A stretch of DNA of 64,000 bases from Caproicibacter sp002399225 (GCA_036756705.1 DAIOKN010000010.1:1-64000); one strand, 5' to 3'. Counted from the first letter of the stretch, positions 50,436 through 59,074 are shown. A program made the numbers and translations. The notes: generated by a model not told the origin, from the sequence alone.

Positions 50436-51538
50436 TCTTATCGGTGGAAAACGGCTGCTTTTCGTACGGGCACCGCCGCCGGCCCGTGCTGGAACACGTC
50501 AGCTTTTCCGTTGGCCCGGGCGAGATTGCCGCAGTTCTAGGTCCGAACGGCGCCGGCAAGACGACGCTCCTGCGCTGCACCATGGGCTTTCTGCCCTGGA
50601 ACAGCGGGAAAAGCTGCCTGAACGGGAAAAATATCCGCTCCATTCCTTACCGGAAGCTCTGGCAGTCTGTCGCCTATGTGCCGCAGGCTAAAAATACGGT
50701 GGTCCCATCCTATACGGTGGAGCAAATGATTCTGCTGGGGCGGAGCAGCCGCGTTGCCATGCTTGCGAAGCCGAAAAGGGAGGACCTTTTTAAGGCGGAG
50801 GAAGCGATGGAACGCCTCGGCATCCAAAAGCTGAAACGGAAAAAATGTTCGGAGCTGAGCGGCGGAGAGCTGCAAATGACGCTGATTGCGCGCGCCCTGG
50901 TCTCCGAGCCACAGGTGCTGGTTCTCGACGAGCCGGAATCGAACCTCGACTTTAAAAATCAGCTTCTGGTTCTGGAAACGATGTCCGCCCTGGCGGCGGA
51001 AGGGATGTCCTGCGTGTTCAACACCCATTACCCGGCGCACGCTCTGCAGCGCGCCGACAAGGCGCTGCTGCTCGGACGGGAAAGCGGCCCGCTGTTCGGC
51101 GACACGCACTCCGTTGTGACCGAACGGAATATCGAGCTTGCCTTCGGGGTCAAGACGGTCATCGGGAAGATCGAAACCAGAGAAAAAACGTTGCAGGATG
51201 TGTTGCCGCTGCGGCTTTCCGGCCCTTCGGCCGGGCCGGAGCCGGGACCGGAAAAGCCCGGGCTGGCGGCAGTTGCCATTCTTTCGCGCGGAGATCAGAC
51301 AGCGGAAAAGATCAACGGAATTCTGCACGAATTCAGGAATTCGATCGTCGGGCGCATGGGCCTGCCGTACCGCGCCCGCGGGGTCTTTGTCATCAACGTT
51401 GTGCTGGACGCGCCGCCGGCGGAGGTAGATGCGCTGGTTTGCCGGCTGAACCGTTTGCCCGGGGTCAGCGTGAAGGCGACTTTTGCGCCGGAGGACTTTC
51501 CGGCCGGCGGAGGTTCCGAGAAGGAGGAAGAAAAATGA
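50432..51538 (+). CDS. ABC transporter ATPase (FecE type) fused to a TM1266-like domain
   Basis: Residues 1-255 form the ATPase with Walker A GPNGAGKT (38-45), LSGGE (142-146) and Walker B VLVLDEPE (162-169). After a proline-rich linker (about 262-276), residues 278-355 repeat the fold of the small TM1266-type protein encoded two genes upstream: 'VAILSRGDQTAEKI', 'NGILHEFRNSIVGRMGLPY' and 'LPGVSVKA'. The importer therefore seems to carry its own hydrogenase-system regulator domain, perhaps to sense the imported or assembled metal complex. The start at 50432 overlaps the permease stop (ATGA). Confidence 0.9.
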   Translation: MILSVENGCFSYGHRRRPVLEHVSFSVGPGEIAAVLGPNGAGKTTLLRCTMGFLPWNSGKSCLNGKNIRSIPYRKLWQSVAYVPQAKNTVVPSYTVEQMILLGRSSRVAMLAKPKREDLFKAEEAMERLGIQKLKRKKCSELSGGELQMTLIARALVSEPQVLVLDEPESNLDFKNQLLVLETMSALAAEGMSCVFNTHYPAHALQRADKALLLGRESGPLFGDTHSVVTERNIELAFGVKTVIGKIETREKTLQDVLPLRLSGPSAGPEPGPEKPGLAAVAILSRGDQTAEKINGILHEFRNSIVGRMGLPYRARGVFVINVVLDAPPAEVDALVCRLNRLPGVSVKATFAPEDFPAGGGSEKEEEK

Positions 51539-52302
51539 AAAAAATAGCCGTTTACGGGAAGGGCGGAATCGGCAAATCGACCACGGTGTCGAATTTGTCG
51601 GCCGCGCTGGCCGGGCGGGGGCTGCGCGTTCTGCAGATCGGGTGCGACCCGAAGGCGGATTCCACCGTCAGTCTGCACGCGGACAGACCCCTTCCCACCG
51701 TGCTGGAACTGGTGCGGGAAAAACAGAATGACTTCTCCATCGGCGATATGACGGTGACCGGGTACGGCGGCGTTGTCTGCGCGGAAGCGGGCGGCCCGCC
51801 GCCGGGCATGGGCTGTGCGGGCCGCGGCATCATCGCCGCGCTGGAAAAGCTGAAGGAAAAGGGCGCTTACGAGACTTTCCGGCCCGATGTGGTCTTTTAC
51901 GACGTGCTCGGCGATGTGGTCTGCGGCGGGTTCACCATGCCGATGCGCAGGGGATATGCCGACAGCGTCCTGATCGTTACCTCCGGCGAGACCATGGCGC
52001 TTCACGCCGCCGCGAATATCGCCGAGGCTATCCGGAATTTCCGGGGCCGGGGCTACGCCGGGCTGGGCGGGCTGATTCTGAACCGCCGCAACGTCAAGGG
52101 CGAGGACGCGAAAGTGGATGCGTTTGCCGAAGAGCTTGGCACCCGCGTGATCGGAACGCTGGACTATAGTGAGACGGTCCAGAACGCGGAAGAGCTGGGC
52201 AAAACGGTGATGGAGGCGTTCCCGGAAAGTGAAATGGCCGGCCAGTACCGGCGCCTCGCCGATGCGGTGCTGCGCGCCTGTGAGGAGGAAAAACCATGCT
52301 GA
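51535..52302 (+). CDS. NifH-like ATP-dependent reductase (nitrogenase iron protein homologue)
   Basis: The 255-residue protein has the deviant Walker A GKGGIGKST (8-16), 'GCDPKADST' (36-44) and the two cysteines that bridge the [4Fe-4S] cluster of the homodimer, C94 in 'GMGCAGRGI' and C130 in 'DVVCGGF'. It should deliver electrons, with ATP hydrolysis, to the component 1-like proteins encoded next. It is shorter than true NifH and stands without nifEN/nifB, so it belongs to the nitrogenase-like (group IV-type) branch. The start overlaps the ATPase gene by ATGA. A longer upstream frame lies in that gene. Confidence 0.92.
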   Translation: MKKIAVYGKGGIGKSTTVSNLSAALAGRGLRVLQIGCDPKADSTVSLHADRPLPTVLELVREKQNDFSIGDMTVTGYGGVVCAEAGGPPPGMGCAGRGIIAALEKLKEKGAYETFRPDVVFYDVLGDVVCGGFTMPMRRGYADSVLIVTSGETMALHAAANIAEAIRNFRGRGYAGLGGLILNRRNVKGEDAKVDAFAEELGTRVIGTLDYSETVQNAEELGKTVMEAFPESEMAGQYRRLADAVLRACEEEKPC

Positions 52303-53624
52303 AACCGCTTCACGGGGCGGCAAAAGAATCCGGCGCCTGCCTTCCGATCCGCAGCGCGTCGTTCCCCGAACCGTTCGCGCCCGGTCTGGAGTATTCTTCC
52401 CCCGCCCGGGGAACTTGGAACATCGTCCACGTCGGTATGCTGATCCCGCAGGCGCACCAGATCTTTATCTGCGCCGCCGGCTGCCTGCGCGGCGTCGTGC
52501 TGACGGCGGCGGAGATGCATGCCTCCGACCGCTTTTCCACGGTGGAAATCCGAGAGAACGATGTGCTGGAAGGGAACATGGAACAGCTGATCGTCGACGG
52601 CGTGACGGATATCCTTGGGAGGCTGCCCAAACTGCCCCCCGCCGTGCTGGTCTTTACCACCTGCATTCACCATTTCATGGGCTGCGACCTGCCGCTTGTG
52701 TACCGCGCGCTGCGCGAAAGATTCCCGAACGTCGCGTTTGCCGACTGCTACATGACCCCGATTCTGCGCAAAAGCTGGATGACGCCCGACCAGCTCATGC
52801 GCCGCCAGCTTTACAGTTTGCTGAAACCGAGGCCCCTGAATCCCCGTTCCGTCAACCTCATCGGCAACTGCAACCCCACCGACGAATCGAGCGAGCTGGT
52901 GCGCCTGATCTGCGAAAATGGATTCATCCTGAGGGATATCACCGCGTGTAAAACCTATGATGACTACCAGCAAATGGCGGAAAGCGCGCTGAACATCTCC
53001 ACCTGCGCCGCGGCCCGGGCGGGCGGCGAGGCGCTGGAAAAGCGGCTCGGGCAGAAGCATCTTTCCCTTCCGCTGAGCTATTCTTATCGGGAGATCGGGC
53101 AGAACCTGCGCAGGCTCGCCGAAGCGCTTGGAGTGCCGCAGCGGGATGATTCGCCCGGGCGGGAGCGTGCGGAAAAGGCCCTGAAACGGGCGCAAAGCAT
53201 GATCGGCGGCACGCCGGTCGCCCTCGACGGCACCGCAACGCCGCGGCCGCTTTCGCTGGCGCGGCTTCTGTGCGAGCATGGGTTTTCGGTCGGGCGGATC
53301 TATGCGGACGCATTTTCCGCCGAAGAAAAAGACGATTTTCTGTGGCTTCAGAAAAATCGGCCGGAGCTTTTACTGTTTTCGTTCAGCCGCCCCGAGATGC
53401 GCGTTCTGCCGAGGGATACGGAAGGGAAGACACTTGCCATCGGCCAAAAGGCGGCGTATTTTACAGGTTCCGGCCACTTTGTCAATATGGTGGAAGGCGG
53501 CGGCATGTACGGCTTTGACGGCATCTGCCGCCTGGCGGGATTGATGACGGACGCTTTCCAGCATGAAAAAGACACGAAAAACCTGATTCAGATCAAGGGG
53601 TGGGGGTGCGAACGATGCCTGTAA
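52296..53624 (+). CDS. Nitrogenase component 1-like protein, subunit 1
   Basis: This 442-residue NifD/NifK-like oxidoreductase subunit overlaps the NifH-like gene by seven bases. Conserved cysteines possibly binding an Fe-S cluster are C59 and C63 ('FICAAGC') and C123 and C130 ('TTCIHHFMGC'), the last in the place of the usual 'C.....GDD' motif. 'NLIGNCNPTDES' and 'SGSGHFVNMVEGGGMYGFDG' recall cofactor-pocket loops. The typical homocitrate/FeMo-cofactor ligands are not visible. It likely pairs with the next gene product. The substrate is unknown. Confidence 0.85.
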   Translation: MLKPLHGAAKESGACLPIRSASFPEPFAPGLEYSSPARGTWNIVHVGMLIPQAHQIFICAAGCLRGVVLTAAEMHASDRFSTVEIRENDVLEGNMEQLIVDGVTDILGRLPKLPPAVLVFTTCIHHFMGCDLPLVYRALRERFPNVAFADCYMTPILRKSWMTPDQLMRRQLYSLLKPRPLNPRSVNLIGNCNPTDESSELVRLICENGFILRDITACKTYDDYQQMAESALNISTCAAARAGGEALEKRLGQKHLSLPLSYSYREIGQNLRRLAEALGVPQRDDSPGRERAEKALKRAQSMIGGTPVALDGTATPRPLSLARLLCEHGFSVGRIYADAFSAEEKDDFLWLQKNRPELLLFSFSRPEMRVLPRDTEGKTLAIGQKAAYFTGSGHFVNMVEGGGMYGFDGICRLAGLMTDAFQHEKDTKNLIQIKGWGCERCL

Positions 53625-54787
53625 AACAAGCCGCCAGCATCCTTTCCACCTATGCGGCCGATACGTCCGGCGTCTGCTCCGCCCTCTACGAGCTGGGCGG
53701 AATGACGGTGATGCACGACGCTTCCGGCTGCAACTCGACTTATACCACCCACGACGAACCCCGGTGGTACGATTGCGACAGCATGGTCTACATTTCCGGC
53801 CTCACGGAGATCGACGCGATTCTGGGGAGCGATGAAAAGCTGATCCGTGAAATTACCGAAACCGCGGAAAAACTTTCTCCCGCTTTTATCGCGGTCGCCG
53901 GAACGCCGATTCCCATGATCACCGGCACCGATTTCCCGGCCATCGCGGCAGAAGTGGAAAACAGGACCGGAATCCCGTCTTTCGGTTTCCCGACGAACGG
54001 AATGTACTCCTATCTGCGGGGTGCGGGGATGGCCTTTCAGACGCTGGCCGAACGGATGGTGGACGGCACGGCCGTGAAAACACGGGAGCCGTCCGTCAAT
54101 CTTCTCGGCCTTACCCCGCTGGATTTTTCGGTCAACGGCAGCGCGGAATCCATCCGGCGAAAACTGGAGGCCGGCGGATTCCGGGTCGTCGGCAGCTGGG
54201 CCATGGGCAGCAGCCTTGCCGAACTGCGGCAGGCGGGCCGGGCCTGGGCCAACCTGGTTGTCTCCGCCAGCGGGCTTTCGGCGGCAAAAACGCTGCGGGA
54301 GAAGTTCCACACGCCTTTTGTCGCGGGGGCTCCTTTCGGAGACCGCTTTTCCGGAAAGATCCTTGCCGACCTGAATCAGGCCGTGCGCACCGGGCGCAGC
54401 GGAATCTCTTACGCCGCGCCCCCAACGTACGGAGAGCCCGAAATCGCCGTTGTCGGCGAAAGCGTGGCCGCGGGATCGCTGGCGTGGGCCGTCGCCGCCT
54501 GCACCGGGAAAACCGCACGGGCCGTCTGCCCGCTGGAAACCGACCCGGAGCTTCTTCCGCCGGGCGGAGCGGAACTTTCGGGAGAAGAGGAGCTGGCCGG
54601 CTTTCTGCGGCCGTACCGGATCATCGTCGCCGACCCGCTTTACAGGCCCGTCTGCCCGAAAGGCTGCCGGTTTGTTCCGCTTCCGCACGAGGCGTTCTCC
54701 GGGCGGATTTTTCGGAAGGAAATCCCGGACCTTGCGGCGGATTTTGATGGCTTTTTCAGAAAATTTTTTGAAAGAGGATTTGCGTGA
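53615..54787 (+). CDS. Nitrogenase component 1-like protein, subunit 2
   Basis: The second component 1-like subunit, 390 residues, starts with an ATG overlapping the previous stop by 10 bases. Cysteines C21 ('SGVCSALYELGGM'), C39 ('MHDASGCNSTY') and C54 ('WYDCDSM') are placed like cluster ligands of NifD/BchN/CfbD-type proteins. 'GTPIPMITGTDFPAIAAEVE' is the common 'GTP.P...G.D' loop of the superfamily (about 96-116). With subunit 1 and the NifH-like protein it makes a complete two-component reductase. No homologue of known substrate (F430, chlorophyll, methylthio-alkane) could be assigned. Confidence 0.85.
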   Translation: MPVKQAASILSTYAADTSGVCSALYELGGMTVMHDASGCNSTYTTHDEPRWYDCDSMVYISGLTEIDAILGSDEKLIREITETAEKLSPAFIAVAGTPIPMITGTDFPAIAAEVENRTGIPSFGFPTNGMYSYLRGAGMAFQTLAERMVDGTAVKTREPSVNLLGLTPLDFSVNGSAESIRRKLEAGGFRVVGSWAMGSSLAELRQAGRAWANLVVSASGLSAAKTLREKFHTPFVAGAPFGDRFSGKILADLNQAVRTGRSGISYAAPPTYGEPEIAVVGESVAAGSLAWAVAACTGKTARAVCPLETDPELLPPGGAELSGEEELAGFLRPYRIIVADPLYRPVCPKGCRFVPLPHEAFSGRIFRKEIPDLAADFDGFFRKFFERGFA

Positions 54788-55944
54788 TGAAAATCTTAAA
54801 AAAGTTTGCCTGCCTCGTTCTGTCTGCTGCGGTTCTTCTCGCTGCCGCCGCCTGTTCCGGGACTGCCGGCAGTCCCGGAACACCGAAAAACAGCTCCGGC
54901 GGCGTTGGAAGCAACTCCGCCGCCCAAACGGTCACCGTGACGGATGACAACGGAAATTCCGTCACACTGCCCGCAAATGCCAAGCGCATCGCCGTGTGCG
55001 GCATTTATCCGCTCCCTTCCGTCCTCACGGTCTTTTTCGACTCCGCAAAGAACATTGTCGGGATGCCGAAGGAGAGTATGACGGCGGCAAAGAACAGCCT
55101 GCTTAGCAAGCTGTACCCGGAGATTCTGAAAGCCGACACCGGCTTTTCCAACGGCGATTCGGTCAATCTGGAAGAGCTTGCCAAGCTCAAGCCCGACGTT
55201 GTCTTTTACTCCGCCTCCAATAGGGAACTCGGGAAACAGCTCAAAGCCGCCGGATTCGGAGCCGTCGCCGTTTCCGTCGGCAAATGGAATTACAATTCCA
55301 TCAAGACGCTGAACCACTGGATCGCGCTGCTGAGCCAGATCTTTCCCGACAACAGCAAGGCCAGAATCGTGCAGGATTACAGCAACAAGGTTTACAATCT
55401 GGTCCAAAGCCGTGTGAAAAATCTGCCGGACAGCAAGCAGGCGCGCGTTTTTTTCCTGTTCCAGTACAGTTCGAATACCCTCTTATCCTCCGGAAAGAAC
55501 TTCTTCGGCCAATGGTGGGCGGACGCGATCGGCGCGAAAAACGTCGCGGAGGGCATTACCAAGGACAATGCCGCTTCGGTCAACATGGAACAGATCTACA
55601 AGTGGAATCCGGATCTTATTTTCATCACGAATTTTACAACGGCCTATCCGGAAACTCTGTATGGGAACAAGGTCGGCTCCTTCGACTGGAGCAGCATCAA
55701 GGCCGTTCAGAATCGGCGGGTCTATAAAATGCCGCTCGGCATGTACCGAAGCTACACCCCCGGCGTCGATACCCCCGTCACCCTGCTTTGGCTGGCGAAA
55801 ACGGCCTATCCCAAACTCTTTTCGGACGTTGATGTCACGAAAGAAACCAGGGATTATTATAAAACCGTTTTCGGCATAACGCTCAGCGACAAGCAGGCGC
55901 AGACGATCTTTGCGCCTCCGGCTGCGGCGGGCAGCGGATTTTAA
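54787..55944 (+). CDS. ABC transporter substrate-binding lipoprotein (FepB/BtuF type)
   Basis: The 385-residue protein has a lipoprotein signal peptide with the lipobox cysteine at 23 (LAAAAC), a Ser/Gly-rich linker and a periplasmic-binding type 2 domain (about 45-370; 'AKRIAVCGIYPLPSVLTVF', 'ELAKLKPDVVFY', 'WNPDLIFITN'). It would capture the ligand outside the cell for the FecCD-type permease and fused ATPase. Start ATG 54787 is coupled to the upstream stop (TGATG). The importer genes are split by the nitrogenase-like genes, which argues for one functional unit. Confidence 0.9.
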   Translation: MKILKKFACLVLSAAVLLAAAACSGTAGSPGTPKNSSGGVGSNSAAQTVTVTDDNGNSVTLPANAKRIAVCGIYPLPSVLTVFFDSAKNIVGMPKESMTAAKNSLLSKLYPEILKADTGFSNGDSVNLEELAKLKPDVVFYSASNRELGKQLKAAGFGAVAVSVGKWNYNSIKTLNHWIALLSQIFPDNSKARIVQDYSNKVYNLVQSRVKNLPDSKQARVFFLFQYSSNTLLSSGKNFFGQWWADAIGAKNVAEGITKDNAASVNMEQIYKWNPDLIFITNFTTAYPETLYGNKVGSFDWSSIKAVQNRRVYKMPLGMYRSYTPGVDTPVTLLWLAKTAYPKLFSDVDVTKETRDYYKTVFGITLSDKQAQTIFAPPAAAGSGF

Positions 55945-55953
55945 AGGAGGCGC

Positions 55954-57165
55954 ATGACATTGGGACTGAATGACACCCCCTCCGCAGATCGGGTCCACAT
56001 CGGCTTTTTCGGGTGCCGCAACGCGGGAAAATCCAGCGTAGTCAACGCGGTGACGGGACAGGATCTCGCGGTGGTTTCCAAGACGAAAGGCACCACGACC
56101 GACCCCGTCAGCAAAGCGATGGAAATCCTGCCGCTGGGGCCGGTCGTGGTGATTGACACGCCCGGATTTGACGATGCGGGCGATCTGGGCCGCCTGCGCG
56201 TCCACAAGACCAGGCAGGTGCTCGGTCGAACGGACTTGGCGGTCCTTGTGGTTGATGCGGCCGCCGGGATGAAGGCGGCCGACCGGGAGCTGCTCCGGCT
56301 GTTCCGGGAAAAGAAGATCCCGCACCTCACGGTTTTCAATAAAAGCGATCTTCTCCCGCCGGGTTTTGCGCGCGTTCCGGGCGTCCTTTACGTCAGCGCC
56401 GCCCGAAACGAAGGAATCCGGGAACTCCGAGAAAAACTTCCGCCGCTGCTCCAAAACGGCGGGGACGAGCCGCGCCTGATCGGCGACCTGCTTCACCCTT
56501 CGGACATCGTCATTCTGGTGACGCCGATCGACGAGGCCGCGCCGAAGGGAAGGCTGATCCTGCCGCAGCAGCAGGCGATCCGGGATGTTCTGGATGCGGA
56601 CGCCGCGGCTTTTGTCGTCAAGGAAGACAAAGTGAGGGAAACGCTTGAGAACCTGAAGAAAAAGCCGGCGCTTGTCATTACGGACAGCCAGGCGTTTTCC
56701 CAGGTAGCCGCGCAGACGCCACGGGAGATCCCACTGACCTCCTTTTCCATTTTGATGGCCCGCTGCAAAGGATTTCTCGAAAGCGCGGTCAAAGGCGTGG
56801 CGGCGGTGGAACGCCTGAAGGACGGGGACACGGTGCTGATGGCCGAGGGCTGCACGCATCACCGTCAGTGCGGCGACATCGGCACCGTGAAGCTCCCGGG
56901 CTGGCTGAAACGCTACACCGGAAAAAAGCTGAACATCGAAACCAGTTCCGGCGGCGGGTTTCCGGAGGATCTGTCCCGCTATTCCCTGATCATCCACTGC
57001 GGGGGATGCATGCTCCGCGGACGCGAGGTAAAGCGCCGGGCCGAATGTGCGGCGGAGCAGAAGATCCCCATGACGAACTATGGGGTTACAATCGCCTACC
57101 TCAAGGGAATTTTAAAGCGGAGCCTGGGAATTTTTCCGGATCTGCTTTCGGAACTTGAAAAATGA
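55954..57165 (+). CDS. hydF: [FeFe]-hydrogenase maturation GTPase HydF
   Basis: HydF is the scaffold on which the 2Fe subcluster is assembled before transfer to HydA. The 403-residue protein has a GTPase domain (G1 'GCRNAGKSS', 20-28; 'DTPGFDDAG'; 'NKSDLL'), a dimerisation domain, and the cluster-binding motif 'CTHHRQCGD' followed by 'HCGGCML' about 50 residues later. All expected ligands are present. It starts 9 bases after the lipoprotein gene and its stop codon lies in the terminator stem. Confidence 0.93.
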   Translation: MTLGLNDTPSADRVHIGFFGCRNAGKSSVVNAVTGQDLAVVSKTKGTTTDPVSKAMEILPLGPVVVIDTPGFDDAGDLGRLRVHKTRQVLGRTDLAVLVVDAAAGMKAADRELLRLFREKKIPHLTVFNKSDLLPPGFARVPGVLYVSAARNEGIRELREKLPPLLQNGGDEPRLIGDLLHPSDIVILVTPIDEAAPKGRLILPQQQAIRDVLDADAAAFVVKEDKVRETLENLKKKPALVITDSQAFSQVAAQTPREIPLTSFSILMARCKGFLESAVKGVAAVERLKDGDTVLMAEGCTHHRQCGDIGTVKLPGWLKRYTGKKLNIETSSGGGFPEDLSRYSLIIHCGGCMLRGREVKRRAECAAEQKIPMTNYGVTIAYLKGILKRSLGIFPDLLSELEK

Positions 57166-57194
57166 GCGCTGCGGCAGATTTTGCCGCAGCGCTC
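57164..57194. terminator. Bidirectional terminator after hydF
   Basis: A perfect 13-bp stem (57164-57176 with 57182-57194) is followed by ATTTTTC on the minus side and TTTTTT seven bases later on the plus side. It serves hydF and the convergent thioredoxin-like gene. Confidence 0.85.
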
Positions 57195-57208
57195 ACAAAC
57201 TTTTTTCT

Positions 57209-57565
57209 TCAGGTTTGGTTCTCTCCCCGGATTTTCCGCAGAAGACTGACGACTTCGTCGGTCTTTAGCACTTTCCCATAAGAGACCACTTTTCCGTCTA
57301 CCACCAAAGCGGGAGTAGACATCACTCCGTAAGCCGCGATTTGGGAGAAATCGGTCACATGGTCGATGGTTTCTTCCATGCCGAGATGCCGGAGGGCGGC
57401 TTTCGTGGCGGCTTCAAGCTGGTTGCATTTTGCACAGCCGCTGCCCAGAATCTTAACGCTCGCTCCGCCGGGGCTTTCAGCCGTTGCGGAGCCTTTTGCG
57501 TCCCGGTTGCTGCCGCGGGCGGGATTTATTTTTTGATTTTTTTCTTTTTTGCTGAAGAAAGACAT
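57209..57565 (-). CDS. Thioredoxin-like redox-active disulfide protein
   Basis: The 118-residue protein has a charged N-terminal tail (about 35 residues) and a small thioredoxin fold with the active site C44-A-K-C47 and cis-proline region 'GVMSTPALVVDGKVVSYG'. Small thioredoxins of this kind accompany DUF318 permeases and ArsR regulators in metal(loid) resistance loci and probably supply reducing power. It is 58 bases after the permease gene on the same strand. Confidence 0.85.
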   Translation of the reverse strand: MSFFSKKEKNQKINPARGSNRDAKGSATAESPGGASVKILGSGCAKCNQLEAATKAALRHLGMEETIDHVTDFSQIAAYGVMSTPALVVDGKVVSYGKVLKTDEVVSLLRKIRGENQT

Positions 57566-57623
57566 CAGTCAGAACCCCTTTCTAAGGTTTTCAGTGTGCT
57601 TTTTTGTATCAAAAACATACATC

Positions 57624-58637
57624 CTACAGCAGAATTCCTTGAACAGCGTTAAAAAAGTATCCCACCAGGATGATGCCGACCGTGCAGATAGTGGCAAACA
57701 GCGCCAGAAGCTTCGGTTTCACCGCTTTGCGGAGCATAATCATGGACGGCAGCGACAGCGTGGTGACCGCCATCATAAAAGAGAGAATGGAACCGAGCTG
57801 CGCCCCTTTGTACAGCAGGGCCTCCGCGATCGGGATCGTTCCGAAAATATCGGCGTACATCGGCACGCCGACCAGAGTCGCGAGGATGACGCCGACCGGA
57901 TTTTTATTGCCGAGGGCCAGCGAGACCCACTCTTCCGGGATCCAGTTGTGAATCACGGCCCCAATGCCGACCCCGACCAGAAGATACGGAAAAACTTTTT
58001 TTAAGGTGGAAAGCATTTGCTCCTTTGCATAGACCAGCCGGTCTTTCACCGTCAGGTCGGGCGATGAAAGATCCACATGATTGGCGTTTAGAATAAAACT
58101 TTCCACATATTTTTCCATATGGAGTTTTTCGATAATAGTGCCGCCGACCACCGCGATGATCAGCCCGACGGCTACATAGACAATTGCCACCTTTGCGCCG
58201 AAGATGCTCATCAGCAGGAACAGAGAGCCGAGATCCACCATCGGGGATGAGATTAAAAAGGAGAATGTCACGCCGACCGGCAGCCCCGCGGAGGTAAAGC
58301 CGATAAACAGCGGGATGGAAGAGCAGGAGCAGAACGGCGTTACCGTACCGAGAAGCGCCGAGACGCAGTTGGCGCCGAGCCCGTGAAAACGCCCGAGAAT
58401 TTTTTTGCTGCGTTCCGGAGGAAAATGGCTTTGAATATAACTGATCAAAAAGATCAGAGAACACAGCAAGAATATGATTTTTACGGTGTCGTAGAGAAAG
58501 AACTGAATACTCCCGGTCCAGCGGCTGCCGGGGGAGAGCCCCAGCGCGGAAAGCCCGCCTGCGATCAGGCCGTTCAGCCATTTCATGCCGAGAATCTGGT
58601 ACTGAAAAAAGTCCCAGACTGCTTTGATGGTTTGCAT
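57624..58637 (-). CDS. Permease, DUF318/ArsP-like
   Basis: The 337-residue membrane protein has about eight membrane segments. The 'GTVTPFCSCSSIPLFIGFTSAGLPVGVTFSFLISSPMVD' region (CSCSSIPLF motif only is key, about residues 101-109) is the hallmark of the ArsP/DUF318 permease family, with cysteines that bind trivalent organoarsenicals in ArsP. It likely exports metal(loid) species. It has its own operator between it and arsR. Confidence 0.85.
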   Translation of the reverse strand: MQTIKAVWDFFQYQILGMKWLNGLIAGGLSALGLSPGSRWTGSIQFFLYDTVKIIFLLCSLIFLISYIQSHFPPERSKKILGRFHGLGANCVSALLGTVTPFCSCSSIPLFIGFTSAGLPVGVTFSFLISSPMVDLGSLFLLMSIFGAKVAIVYVAVGLIIAVVGGTIIEKLHMEKYVESFILNANHVDLSSPDLTVKDRLVYAKEQMLSTLKKVFPYLLVGVGIGAVIHNWIPEEWVSLALGNKNPVGVILATLVGVPMYADIFGTIPIAEALLYKGAQLGSILSFMMAVTTLSLPSMIMLRKAVKPKLLALFATICTVGIILVGYFFNAVQGILL

Positions 58638-58669
58638 GGAGACCCCTCGCTTTCAGCGAAAAAATAGTC

Positions 58670-58689
58670 AGATCAAATAATTTTGATCT
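58670..58689. promoter_or_regulatory. ArsR-type operator before permease
   Basis: The perfect palindrome AGATCAAA-TAAT-TTTGATCT matches the core ATCAAA-N4-TTTGAT of the operator before arsR. Confidence 0.7.
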
Positions 58690-58700
58690 ATTGGGTTGGT

Positions 58701-58728
58701 AAAAAGCCATCCGTGCAGATGGCTTTTT
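58701..58728. terminator. Terminator after arsR
   Basis: AAAAAGCCATC pairs with GATGGCTTTTT around a 6-base loop. It is symmetrical, so it could work in both directions. Confidence 0.75.
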
Positions 58729-58749
58729 CTTCTTTTTACAAAATGTCTT

Positions 58750-59043
58750 TCAATGAGAGGCAAAGTTCGGCGTTGTCAGGGTTTTCAGCAGATTCAGAGC
58801 GTGAGTGCTGCCTGCTTCACTGATTTTGTAGTGGGTCCATTTCCCTTCCTGACGGCTTTCCACAATACCCGATTCCACCAGAACCTTCATGTGGTAAGAC
58901 AGAGCGGACTGACCGATATTCAGCGCGTCAGTCAAAACGCAGGCGCATTTCTCGCCGCTCCGCAGCAGTTCCAGAATTTTCAGGCGCTTTTCATCACAGA
59001 ATGCTTTGAAGACTTTCGCCTGTTCTTCATAGGGGACAGCCAA
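58750..59043 (-). CDS. ArsR-family metalloregulator
   Basis: The 97-residue winged-helix repressor has a metal(loid)-binding Cys pair at C33 and C35 in 'EKCACVLTDAL', at the position of the ArsR ELCVCDL motif, and a further Cys at 16. 'GQSALSYHMKVL' is the recognition helix. It starts with TTG after GAGGTGA. A palindromic operator lies immediately upstream and a second before the permease gene, so it should control both. Confidence 0.9.
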   Translation of the reverse strand: MAVPYEEQAKVFKAFCDEKRLKILELLRSGEKCACVLTDALNIGQSALSYHMKVLVESGIVESRQEGKWTHYKISEAGSTHALNLLKTLTTPNFASH

Positions 59044-59054
59044 ACAATCACCTC

Positions 59055-59074
59055 ATATCAAATATGTTTGATAT
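59055..59074. promoter_or_regulatory. ArsR-type operator before arsR
   Basis: The perfect palindrome ATATCAAA-TATG-TTTGATAT lies 12 bases before the arsR start. Confidence 0.7.

Noticed and set aside
52296..54787. A true nitrogen-fixing nitrogenase
   Set aside because: No nifB, nifE, nifN or other nif genes, and the cofactor-ligand Cys/His pattern of NifD is not evident. The nitrogenase-like class is the supportable call.
55483..56997. Minus-strand frame of 504 codons over the lipoprotein gene and hydF
   Set aside because: Antisense shadow of two confidently identified genes. Similar shadows at 27658-29040, 38598-39752, 46085-47107 and 53588-54883 were also dropped.
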